Counted from the first letter of the stretch, positions 1-7,212 are shown. The stretch is DNA of 7,212 nucleotides from Verrucomicrobiota bacterium (GCA_027618625.1 JAQCER010000156.1:1-7212), one strand, 5' to 3'. Notes: generated from the letters alone by a model not told the origin. Numbers and translations are program-made.

Positions 1-1
1 C

Positions 2-451
2 GAAAGATTGATCACCGATGAGGACGATCCCTTGCACTACGAAGTCTTCGAAGTGCCCGTTCCTGAAGAACCTGGACATCTCATGTATTGTATCAGCGCG
101 CTACAGCCTGGCACGGTGGGTGGAGAATGCTTCATGACCAAGGGCCACTACCACACAAAGGTGAACACGGCTGAATCTTACCTCTGTCTTCGAGGTGAAG
201 GCTACATGCTCATGAAAACTCCTGAGGGCGCATGCCGACATGAAAGATTTGAGCGCGGCCGCATGGTATACGTTCCCCCGTATTGGGGCCACCGCAGCAT
301 CAACACCGGCAATGAACCGCTGATCTCCTGGTGTGTCTACCCCGCTGACGCCGGCCACAACTATGGAGACATCGAGAAAGAAGGCTTTCCCAGGAAAATT
401 TTCCTGCGTGAGGGCGCCGTCAAATTCGAAGACACCCCTGTTCGAAATTAG
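2..451 (+). CDS. pgiA: Cupin-type (archaeal-type) glucose-6-phosphate isomerase, 5' end outside window
   Basis: Interconverts glucose 6-phosphate and fructose 6-phosphate in the cytosol (glycolysis/gluconeogenesis). It belongs to the small metal-dependent cupin family, unrelated to the classical large PGI. The frame is open to the left edge, so the apparent TTG start at 8 is probably internal. The visible 149 codons compare with about 190 residues in the Pyrococcus furiosus enzyme, so roughly 40 N-terminal residues are missing. Cupin motif 1 is TKGHYH followed by AESY; motif 2 is YVPPYWGHR. The presumed metal ligands are His (146-148), His (152-154), Glu (173-175) and His (290-292). Their spacing of 2, 7 and 39 residues equals that of His88, His90, Glu97 and His136 in the P. 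furiosus enzyme. The family segment YPADAGH-YG near the C-terminus is also present. The stop at 449-451 lies 13 nt before the next start, suggesting co-transcription. The identity is firm; the gene symbol follows archaeal usage. Confidence 0.92.
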   Translation, partial: ERLITDEDDPLHYEVFEVPVPEEPGHLMYCISALQPGTVGGECFMTKGHYHTKVNTAESYLCLRGEGYMLMKTPEGACRHERFERGRMVYVPPYWGHRSINTGNEPLISWCVYPADAGHNYGDIEKEGFPRKIFLREGAVKFEDTPVRN

Positions 452-464
452 GGGGCGTGGTAAA

Positions 465-575
465 ATGCACGCCATGGGTCACTCCCACTTCGTTCCACAT
501 CGATCCTTTTGGGTGACCCCAGGGCATTCCACGGGGCCACTTTTGATTGTAGTTGCTATGGCCCTTGCGGGTTGT
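465..575 (+). other. Lipoprotein signal peptide of the first FG-GAP protein
   Basis: Translation from ATG 465 gives a His-rich n-region (MHAMGHSHFVPHR), a hydrophobic stretch and the lipobox LAGC, followed by a polar Asn/Glu/Pro-rich linker. It predicts Sec export and lipidation on Cys37. The segment is in the frame of DTGIDFIHEW, not in the frame of the repeat body. This identifies it as the real N-terminus and shows that the ATG at 553 is spurious. Confidence 0.8.
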
Positions 576-3500
576 GGCGACAATACTCCTGAAAATGCGC
601 CCCATGCCGAGACTAGGCCGGTCAATGAGAACAACCCGATTGGGTACGCACCACTGGTCGCTGTCGCAGGGAACGAAGGGGCGGAGGCACCCAACTTCAA
701 ACAGCTTTCAGACACCGGCATCGATTTCATCCACGAATGGAACCCACCCGCATGTGATCAACGGCGCGATGTGCGGTGGTGGCGTGGCGATCGGTGACGC
801 TAACGGTGACGGGTTGGCTGACGTCTATCTCACTCGACCAACCGGTGGATGCCGATTCTATCAGAATCTGGGTGGCTTCAAGTTCAAGGACGTCACGGCA
901 GCATCTGGGCTGGAAGATGAGGGTGCGTGGGGACTGGGAGCGAGCTTTGCAGATATCGACAACGACGGCGATCTCGATCTCTACGTCTGCGGGTTTGCCT
1001 GCCCGAACCGGCTATTCATCAACGATGGCTCCGGAAAATTTCAGGAGAAGGCCGCGGAGTTCGGACTCAGCTTCAGTGGTGCAAGCGTGATGATGGCATT
1101 TGCCGACTACGACAATGACGGAGATCTCGATGGTTACCTCTTAACGAACCGCATCGACCCTCCTGCCGACATGCGCGGCAAAGGGCGGGCCGCAAAGATC
1201 AACGGGAAGTGGCATGTCCCAGAGGAATACCTCGAGTATTCCGATGTGCTCGTCAAGCCAGACGGAAATCCACACGTCATCCAAGCCGGACAATACGATC
1301 ACCTGTTCCGCAACGACGGCGGGAAGTTCGTGGATGCAAGTGGGGAAGCCGGTATCCACGGCAACCACTTCGGGCTGTCTGCGACCTGGTGGGATTACAA
1401 CAATGACGGCCTTCCGGATCTTTACGTCGCCAACGATTTCTATGGGCCAGACCATCTTTATCGCAATGACGGTGACGGCACATTCACCGACGTCGCCCGC
1501 GACGCGCTGCCACATACGCCATGGTTCTCCATGGGATCGGACGCCGCCGATATCAACAATGATGGCCTCATCGACTTCGTGGCGTCCGACATGTCCGGCA
1601 CCAACCACTATCGGCAAAAGATGGCAATGGGTGAAATGAGCGAGAACGCCTGGTTTTTGACTTCCGCCGAGCCCCGCCAGTACATGCGCAATGCTGTCTT
1701 CATCAATACTGGCAGCGATCGATTTATGGAGGCGGCCTACCTCACCGGGCTCGCGAATAGCAACTGGACGTGGTCGATGAAATTCGCCGACTTCGACTGT
1801 GACGGTCGTGTTGACCTGTTCGTTTCCAACGGCATGACACGCGACTGGTTCAACAGTGATCTTCGAGCCAGATCACTTGCCATGGGTGGATTTGGTGACC
1901 CCCGTTGGCGCGATTTCTGGATGGCGCAGCCGCCGCTCAAGGAACAGAATCTCGCCTTTCAAAACAAGGGCAATATGCAGTTTGAGAGCGTTGGCGAACC
2001 GTGGGGATTGAATCTTAATTCCGTTAGTTTCGGGGCGGCCCTTGGTGACTTCGACGGCGATGGCGATCTGGATTTGATTGTAAACAATTTCCAGGAAACA
2101 CCCGCCGTCTATCGTAATCAAGCGACCGCCAACCGTGTTGTGATTCTTTTGCGGGGCACCACCAGCAATCGCTTCGGCATCGGTGCAAGTGTCAGAATCG
2201 AAACAGATTCAGGCATTCAAGTTCGTCAGATGTTCCCTGCGCGCGGATTCATGTCATGCGATGAGAACGCGATCCATTTTGGACTGGGCTCAGATGAAGC
2301 CATCACCCGCATGACCGTCACCTGGCCGAGTGGGATGATACAGGAATTCCGCGATATCGCGGCAAATCAAACCATTACCGTCACCGAGCGCGAACAAGGA
2401 TCTGAAGAATCTGTTGCCTCCGACCCCGACCCCTCCCCATCACTGTTCGTGGTCGCTTCCCAGTTCAATGTTGGATCGCACAAAGAAACACCGTTTGACG
2501 ATTTTGCCCTTCAGCCATTGCTTCCGAGAAAACTCTCTCAACTCGGGCCACGCATTGCAGTTGGAGACATTGATGCCGACGGCGATCCCGACCTTTACAT
2601 CGGGGGTGCCGCCGATCACAGCGGCCAAATCTGTCGCAATGATGGGGGAGGGAAGTTCTCGTCGCTCGCCAGCCCCTGGGATCAAATGAGCGAGGACACC
2701 GATGCCGCGTTTTTTGATGCCGACGGGGACGGCGACCTCGATCTCTACGTCGTCAGCGGTGGCGTCGAGTGCAACCCGGACTCGGAGCTTCTTAGAGACC
2801 GGCTTTACCTCAACACCGGCGATGGTGCCTTCACCAAATCGACCAAAGCGCTCCCTGACTTGCGGGACAGCGGCGGTACCATCGCAATCGCAGACATCGA
2901 TCACGACGGCGACACGGATCTCTTCATCGGCGGGCGCGTTATTCCTGGACAGTATCCACTCGCCCCAAGGAGCCGGATACTCCTCAACAAGGGCGGCAAA
3001 TTCCGCGACGCAACGGTCGAAGTATCTGAAGGCCTCTCTCTCACTGGTTTGGTTACGGACGCCATCTGGTCAGACATCGATGGAGATGGTTGGCTCGATC
3101 TGCTCGTCACACACGAATGGGGGCCGGTCAAGGTGTGGAAGAACACCGAGGGCAGACTAACGGAACTTCCGCAGCCTGAGATCGGCAATCTCACCGGCTG
3201 GTGGAACAGCATCACCGCCGGTGACATCGATCACGATGGCGATCCCGATTTTGCAGTCATGAATTTTGGACTGAACACGAAGTACCAGACATCGATTGAA
3301 AAACCGGCGCAGCTCTTTTTCGGCGACTTTGATGGCTCCGGCACGATGCGCTTAATCGAGGCTGCATTTGAATCAGAGATACTCTTTCCCGTCCGCGGGC
3401 GGAGTTGCACCACCAGTGCGATCCCATCACTGGCAGCACGATTCAACGACTTCGACAGCTTCGCGCGTGCATCGTTGTCCGAAATCTATCCCGCGGCACA

Positions 3501-3921
3501 ACTTGAACGGGCACATCAGTTCCGCGCCAATACTCTGGAGTCTGGAATTCTCGTAAACGACGGACTCGGTCAGCTGACATTCCGCCCACTACCGCGACTG
3601 GCACAGATCGCGCCCGCGTTTGGAGCCGCATTTGCGGACGTCGATAGTGACGGAATCTTGGATCTCTACATCGTGCAAAACTTCTTCGGCCCAGAGCCGG
3701 AGACAGGACACATGGATGGCGGTGTAAGCCTGCTACTGAAGGGCGACGGCCTTGGCGAATTTGAACCGATGTGGCCAAATGAGAGCGGTCTGATTGTGTC
3801 CGGAGATGCTAAAGATGTTGCCGCTGATGACTTCGATGGAAACGGGAGTGTCGACTTCGTGGTGAGCGTCAATGATGGCAACCCTCTGTTATTTTTGAAT
3901 CAAACCAAGCCCGCAAGATGA
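465..3921 (+). CDS. FG-GAP/VCBS repeat and ASPIC/UnbV (CRTAC1-like) lipoprotein, frameshifted near its N-terminus
   Basis: Predicted exported, lipid-anchored protein of about 1151 residues if one base is removed near 747-749. The start ATG at 465 (or 474) opens a signal peptide with hydrophobic core PLLIVVAMA and lipobox LAGC; the lipidated Cys is residue 37 (573-575). A G-rich tract at 451-457 may be the ribosome binding site. After DTGIDFIHEWNPP the homology leaves this frame, which stops at 797, and continues in the frame that runs to 3921. A caller would probably report 553-3921 and lose the true N-terminus. About 14 acidic loops of DxDxDGxxD type, such as IDNDGDLDLYV and YDNDGDLDGYL, run from residue ~111 to ~1124. 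Such loops bind calcium in integrin-like propeller blades. A central ASPIC/UnbV domain lies at 2131-2394 (residues ~556-643), with NRFGIGA, HFGLG and VTWPSG. The function is probably surface binding or adhesion, but the ligand is unknown. The product may be unexpressed if the frameshift is real. Confidence 0.85.
741..756 (+). other. Frameshift site in the first FG-GAP lipoprotein gene
   Basis: Up to the codons for NPP (741-749) the family sequence is in the frame of ATG 465. From CAT at 751 onward (HVINGAMCGGGV) it is in the next frame. Deleting a single C from the CCC at 747-749 would give a continuous NPPHVINGAMCGGGVAIGD. The paralogue has 12 residues between its PP and GGGV, whereas the repaired sequence here has 8. 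A net loss of 11 nt relative to the paralogue explains the data as well as a one-base insertion. A sequencing error cannot be excluded. Confidence 0.8.
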
Positions 3922-6863
3922 AGGTCCACGGAATACACAGCATACACGTAAAGAGAGAGGATTTCTGCAGGAGCTGCATATTCCTGTTCCGTGTTCTCGG
4001 TGAATTCCGTGTCCCTATCTTCTGTGTCCTGCTTGTCCTGGCTGGTTGCTCCAATGAGGCCGATAGTGGGTCGTCACAAAAGCAGGAGGGCACATCGCTC
4101 ATTTCCTCCACACCATTGGTCTCCCGTTCGGCGCTTCCTGGCCCGCTCTTCAGCTCGCTTTCCTCAACAGATACCGGCATCGATTTCATTCACCAGTGGT
4201 ATCCTCCAGAACGCTACCCTTTCGATCTTGAGACCGAAATGGCCGGTGGAGGTGTCACCATCGGCGCCTACGACAATGACGCATTTCCTGACATCTATCT
4301 TCCCCGCCCCGCCGGTGGTGGGAACCGGCTGTTTCGCAATTTGGGAGATTTCAAATTCGAAGACGTTACCGAGAGCGCCGGACTCGGGAAACCCTTCTGG
4401 GGTCAGGGCGCGAGCTTTGTGGATATCGACAACGATGGCGACCTTGATCTCTACGCCTGCGCGCATGCCACACAGAACCGGCTCTACTTGAACAATGGTG
4501 ACGGAACGTTCCGCGAAGCGGCGAAGGATTTCGGGCTCGATTTCACCGGTGCGAGCGTGATGATGGCATTCGCTGACTACGACCTTGATGGCGATCTCGA
4601 CGGATATCTGGTGACCAATCATCTCAATCCAGCGCCCGGCTTCAAACTTGGCAACGCTCCCTTGATGAGCGACGGCACCATTGAGATCCCCGAGCATGCC
4701 CGAGAGCTCCGCAAGGTTCTTTACGATGCCACTGGCAAACCGAACGTCATCCGTGCTGGTCAATTCGACCACTTGTTCCGCAATGACGACGGCAGGTTTG
4801 CGGACGTGACGACCGAAGCGGGCATTTCTGGAGCCGATCATGGTCTCTCGGCAACGTGGTGGGACTACGATGGCGACGGCGATCCGGATCTTTACGTCGC
4901 AAACGATTTCACCGACCCTGACTACCTTTACCGGAACAACGGCGATGGCACCTTCACCGACGTGATTGCCGCAGCATTGCCCCACACGCCCTGGTTCTCC
5001 ATGGGTTCCGCCGCCGCTGACATCAACAACGACGGGCGTCTCGATTTCATCGCCTCCGACATGTCGGGCAGCAATCACTTCAAGCAAAAGCTGGGCATGG
5101 GAGAAATGGCGGAAAGTTCCTGGTTCCTCGATCTCCCCACTCCCCGCCAGTACATGCGCAACGCTGTCTACCTGAATACTGGCACAGACCGGTTCATGGA
5201 AGTCGCCTATCTTACCGGTATGGCCGATACGGACTGGACGTGGTCAACAAACTTCGCGGATTTCGATGAAGACGGCTGGGTGGATCTCTTGGTGACCAAT
5301 GGCATGACGCGCGACTGGCAGAACGCCGACCTCAAAGCCCATGTCGTCAACACACTGGGAGGTAAGAACTCTCCAGCTGGCCGCGCGTTTTGGCTTGAGC
5401 AACCGCCGAAAAAAGATACCAATCTCGCGTTTCGAAATCGCGGAGATCTGGAGTTCGAAGAATCCGGAGCAAAATGGGGGCTGAATCACAGTGGCGTCAG
5501 TTATGGTGCTGCAACCGGCGACCTCGATCTTGTGGTCGTCAACTTCGGTGAGCAGGCAGGGGTCTACCGCAATAATGCATCGACCGAACACCGCGTCGTG
5601 ATTCACCTGCGGGGAACATCCAGCAATCGTTTTGGGATCGGCGCACGCGTGCAAATACGAACGGAAGACACGGTTCGAATCAGGGAGTTAACGTCATCGC
5701 ACGGCTTTGCATCGGCAAGTGAGCCGGTTGTTCACTTCGGACTTGGCAAAGTACGCCAAGTCGCGGAGCTGACCGTTACCTGGCCAAGCGGTGCGCTGCA
5801 ATCGTTCGAGAATCTGGACGTCGACAGAATGTACACCATCATTGAACCGACTGTGAGCGAGCCGCAGAGTCGTGATCCTGACAGGCCCCCACTGTTGTTC
5901 GTCCGAGCCCAGAACTTCCATCCGCACAAGCATGTGGAAACGCCTTACAACGACTTCGCCCGGCAACCATTACTGCCCGCCAAACTGTCGCAACTCGGCC
6001 CCTGTCTCGCTTCCGGTGATATCGACGGAGATGGTGATCCTGATCTGTTCGTGGGTGGTGCTGCAGGCCATCCAGGACGACTTTACCGCAACGATGGAGG
6101 TGGCAGCTTCAGCGATGTCCCGAACTGGATGCCCGCAAAAGACGCCGAATTCGAAGACTCGGGCGCTGCATTTTTCGATGCCGATGGCGATGGAGATCTT
6201 GATCTCTACATCGCGAGCGGTGGAGTCGAATGCGAACCTGGCGACGGGGTGCTGCGCGACCGGCTATACATCAACGACGGCAGCGGTGCATTTGCGACCG
6301 CCCATGCCATGCTCCCGGACTTGAGGAACAGCGGAGGCTGCGTCGCCCCTGCAGATTTTGACCGCGACGCCGATATCGACGTCTTCATCGGCAGCCGCTC
6401 GATTCCCGGTCGTTATCCGGAAACTCCGGAAAGCACTCTGCTCATCAATGAGGGCGGTAGCTTTCGCGACGTATCGACAACCGACCTACGGATCACTGGA
6501 CTCGTCACCGATGCCGTCTGGTCGGATGTCGATCTTGACGGGTGGCTGGATTTGTTAGTCGCCCATGAGTGGGGGCCGATCAAGCTCTGGAAGAACATCG
6601 AGGGCAAACTGGTCGATACAGCAAACGTCGCCGGGCTTGCTCCTCTCACCGGCTGGTGGAACGCGATCGCTGCGGGAGACTTCGACAACGACGGGGATCC
6701 CGACTTCGCGGTCGGCAACGTCGGCTTGAACACCAGCCACGTTACTGCGTTCCAGCCAGAAAAAGGCTGTTCCGCATCCCATAGCGACAGTGCCGACCCA
6801 GAAGAGATACTGGGTTATGGCGCTTACAGAGAGGCCTCCCTCCAACGAGGTGGCCGCGAGTAG
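3918..6863 (+). CDS. Second FG-GAP/VCBS and ASPIC/UnbV lipoprotein, paralogue with truncated and replaced C-terminus
   Basis: A 981-residue product colinear with the upstream gene's. ATG 3918 overlaps the upstream TGA (ATGA) and has no evident Shine-Dalgarno, which suggests translational coupling. No ATG, GTG or TTG lies in frame between 3918 and the lipobox LAGC, so this start is forced; the lipidated Cys is residue 44 (4047-4049). About 11 acidic loops run from residue ~119 to ~923, including IDNDGDLDLYA, YDGDGDPDLYV and FDADGDGDLDLYI. The ASPIC/UnbV domain is at 5589-5848 (residues ~558-643), with NRFGIGA, HFGLG and VTWPSG. Oddities: GDLDLVVVNF at 5517-5546 lacks six residues, one calcium loop present in the paralogue; two loops have Ala for Gly (DNDAFPD, DRDADID). 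Homology stops just after GLNT (6723-6734); the last 42 residues are unrelated, and about 213 residues of the paralogue have no counterpart. Role as for the paralogue: probable exported, calcium-stabilised binding protein. The family call is firm; the function is not known. Confidence 0.9.
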   Translation: MKVHGIHSIHVKREDFCRSCIFLFRVLGEFRVPIFCVLLVLAGCSNEADSGSSQKQEGTSLISSTPLVSRSALPGPLFSSLSSTDTGIDFIHQWYPPERYPFDLETEMAGGGVTIGAYDNDAFPDIYLPRPAGGGNRLFRNLGDFKFEDVTESAGLGKPFWGQGASFVDIDNDGDLDLYACAHATQNRLYLNNGDGTFREAAKDFGLDFTGASVMMAFADYDLDGDLDGYLVTNHLNPAPGFKLGNAPLMSDGTIEIPEHARELRKVLYDATGKPNVIRAGQFDHLFRNDDGRFADVTTEAGISGADHGLSATWWDYDGDGDPDLYVANDFTDPDYLYRNNGDGTFTDVIAAALPHTPWFSMGSAAADINNDGRLDFIASDMSGSNHFKQKLGMGEMAESSWFLDLPTPRQYMRNAVYLNTGTDRFMEVAYLTGMADTDWTWSTNFADFDEDGWVDLLVTNGMTRDWQNADLKAHVVNTLGGKNSPAGRAFWLEQPPKKDTNLAFRNRGDLEFEESGAKWGLNHSGVSYGAATGDLDLVVVNFGEQAGVYRNNASTEHRVVIHLRGTSSNRFGIGARVQIRTEDTVRIRELTSSHGFASASEPVVHFGLGKVRQVAELTVTWPSGALQSFENLDVDRMYTIIEPTVSEPQSRDPDRPPLLFVRAQNFHPHKHVETPYNDFARQPLLPAKLSQLGPCLASGDIDGDGDPDLFVGGAAGHPGRLYRNDGGGSFSDVPNWMPAKDAEFEDSGAAFFDADGDGDLDLYIASGGVECEPGDGVLRDRLYINDGSGAFATAHAMLPDLRNSGGCVAPADFDRDADIDVFIGSRSIPGRYPETPESTLLINEGGSFRDVSTTDLRITGLVTDAVWSDVDLDGWLDLLVAHEWGPIKLWKNIEGKLVDTANVAGLAPLTGWWNAIAAGDFDNDGDPDFAVGNVGLNTSHVTAFQPEKGCSASHSDSADPEEILGYGAYREASLQRGGRE
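3926..4027 (+). repeat. Imperfect palindromic repeat encoding the start of the second lipoprotein
   Basis: The outer arms are 3927-3948 and 3990-4011; the reverse complement of the left arm matches the right arm at 17 of 22 positions. An inner hairpin pairs TGCAG (3966-3970) with CTGCA (3974-3978) around GAG. The right side holds spaced copies TTCCGTGT (3987-3994), TTCCGTGT (4005-4012) and TTCTGTGT (4020-4027); the left arm has the inverted copy CCACGGAA (3926-3933). From memory, dispersed elements built on TTCCGTGT/CCACGGAA occur between genes in some environmental bacteria; I could not verify that here. The element lies wholly inside the coding region and supplies most of the signal peptide before the lipobox. 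Confidence 0.65.
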
Positions 6864-6872
6864 TTCGTTCAT
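6737..6872 (-). pseudogene. 5' fragment of a membrane-protein gene, possibly microbial rhodopsin
   Basis: Reading leftwards from ATG at 6872, the minus strand encodes MNELLAATSLEGGLSVS, then one strong transmembrane segment (TQYLFWVGTVAMGCGTAFFW) and then LERSNVA. A short N-terminus, a first helix with W-G-x-x-x-M-x-x-G-T-x-x-F spacing and a following R-S/N-x-V-A loop resemble helix A of microbial rhodopsins, where the continuation is usually APKYR and a second helix. Here the homology would end at about 6737. Beyond it the frame is only the antisense of the calcium-loop repeats of the lipoprotein gene, so no second helix follows. No strong ribosome binding site precedes the ATG. The family call rests on one helix and could be wrong; a different membrane protein or chance are the alternatives. 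That a foreign segment begins here is better supported, because the lipoprotein homology ends at the same point. Confidence 0.35.
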
Positions 6873-6918
6873 GCTAGTTATTGATTAGGTTTATTAGTTA
6901 GGGGTCTTATCGACGGGG

Positions 6919-6946
6919 AAAAAATACGCTTTCCGCTGGTGGGAAG
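6919..6946 (-). terminator. Weak intrinsic-terminator-like hairpin, minus strand
   Basis: On the minus strand CTTCCC (6946-6941) can pair with GGAAAG (6934-6929) around a 6-nt loop, with one G-T pair. Four bases later comes a run of six T (6924-6919). The position suits termination of transcription from the right-edge minus gene before the membrane-protein fragment. The stem is short and the T-run is displaced, so this is tentative. Confidence 0.3.
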
Positions 6947-7024
6947 TAAAGCAAATCAACAGATTTTCCGAAAAACCCTCTCAACCCTTGTCTCCTCACT
7001 CGAAGTTATCTCAACAAAACGAAT

Positions 7025-7048
7025 AAAAATTGCCACAGAGATACTCTG
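7025..7048 (-). terminator. Possible intrinsic terminator of the right-edge minus-strand gene
   Basis: On the minus strand a perfect 5-bp stem, CAGAG (7048-7044) with CTCTG (7040-7036) and loop TAT, is followed after six bases by five T (7029-7025). It begins about 43 nt past the stop codon of the minus-strand gene. The stem is short, so efficiency is doubtful. Confidence 0.3.
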
Positions 7049-7091
7049 ACAGGCGGGCGAATGACAAAGCGTTAGACCGAAGTGAAAACCC

Positions 7092-7211
7092 TCAACCCAC
7101 CCACTCGAGACGCAGAAACTCCGGCGCGGGACCCTGCCAGGTATGGGCTTTCTCGTCGCCGTTCTGAAAACTCGCGCACAGCCCGACCTGATCCAGTTCG
7201 GCCCAGGAGGT
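7092..7211 (-). CDS. C-terminal 39 residues of an unidentified protein, running off the right edge
   Basis: The minus strand is open from the right edge to TGA at 7094-7092. The end of the protein reads ELDQVGLCASFQNGDEKAHT, then WQGPAPEFLRLEWVG. Codons favour G or C at the third position, as in the large genes here, and the residue mix is that of a soluble beta-rich domain, so it looks genuinely coding. The DQVGLCASFQNGDE pattern resembles the last strands of jelly-roll, concanavalin-like domains, but this is too little to name a family. The body and start lie outside the window. Confidence 0.5.
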   Translation of the reverse strand, partial: TSWAELDQVGLCASFQNGDEKAHTWQGPAPEFLRLEWVG

Positions 7212-7212
7212 A

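Larger units (their letters stand above)
6873..7091. other. AT-rich intergenic region
   Basis: There is no convincing coding frame on either strand, and the composition is visibly richer in A and T than the flanking genes, especially at 6878-6900 and 7005-7035. It should carry the 5' region of the minus-strand membrane fragment and the 3' region of the minus-strand gene at the right edge. Two small hairpins followed by T-runs on the minus strand are listed separately. I found no clear -35/-10 pair. Confidence 0.5.

Noticed and set aside
476..519. Inverted repeat GGGTCAC / GTGACCC as a terminator or operator between the isomerase and lipoprotein genes.
   Set aside because: Only 7 bp with a 30-nt loop, inside the signal-peptide coding sequence and without a T-run; compatible with chance.
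553..740. Start of the first lipoprotein at ATG 553, giving a single uninterrupted frame.
   Set aside because: The first ~60 residues in that frame have no signal peptide and look like noise. The competing frame contains a lipobox and the family motif DTGIDFIHEW shared with the paralogue.
741..756. Programmed +1 frameshifting to express the first lipoprotein.
   Set aside because: No recognisable slippery sequence with a stop codon at the slip point; the upstream frame runs on to 797. A mutation or sequence error is simpler.
4164..5087. A 307-codon open frame on the minus strand, plus several shorter minus-strand frames within both lipoprotein genes.
   Set aside because: They are antisense to the acidic repeat loops. 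Repeated GAY-GGN-GAY codons read backwards give stop-free Ile/Val/Ala-rich sequence, and no independent domain or start signal is visible.
7031..7051. CCACAGAG motif as a second copy of the palindromic repeat at 3926-4027.
   Set aside because: Only a short CCACRGA-like core is shared; there are no arms or spaced units around it. It is better explained as part of the small terminator-like hairpin.
2..7212. CRISPR array, tRNA/rRNA genes, insertion sequence or transposase, riboswitch.
   Set aside because: I found no regularly spaced direct repeats, no cloverleaf-like segment, no transposase motifs, and no leader long enough for a riboswitch.

Overview
The window reads as bacterial chromosome. 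The best guess for the source is a member of the Planctomycetota/Verrucomicrobiota or a similar environmental lineage. This rests on two very large tandem lipoproteins of the FG-GAP/VCBS plus ASPIC/UnbV ('CRTAC1-like') type, which are common there, and on a cupin-type glucose-6-phosphate isomerase. The taxonomic guess is moderate; no RNA gene or housekeeping marker is present to fix it.

Layout. (1) 2-451 (+): C-terminal part of a cupin-type phosphoglucose isomerase, cut by the left edge. (2) 465-3921 (+): a lipoprotein of about 1151 residues with around 14 calcium-loop repeats and a central ASPIC/UnbV domain. Its reading frame is broken once near 741-756, so signal peptide and body lie in different frames. 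(3) 3918-6863 (+): a paralogous lipoprotein overlapping the previous stop by ATGA. Its start and signal peptide are encoded by an imperfect palindromic repeat (3926-4027). It has lost one calcium loop, and its C-terminal ~213 residues are replaced by an unrelated 42-residue tail. (4) 6737-6872 (-): an apparent 5' fragment of a membrane-protein gene, possibly a microbial rhodopsin, abutting and antisense to that tail. (5) 6873-7091: AT-rich intergenic DNA with two weak minus-strand terminator-like hairpins. (6) 7092-7211 (-): C-terminal end of an unidentified protein running off the right edge.

How they fit. The three plus-strand genes are packed as an operon (13-nt gap, then ATGA overlap). 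The isomerase is cytosolic sugar metabolism. The two lipoproteins should be exported and lipid-anchored, with calcium-stabilised beta-propeller-like folds, probably for binding or adhesion; their ligands cannot be read from the sequence. I see no defence, CRISPR, transposase or biosynthetic system here. The most interesting signals are structural: a repeat used as a signal peptide, a sharp inverted junction that truncates gene 3 and a minus-strand membrane gene at the same point, and separate lesions in both paralogues.
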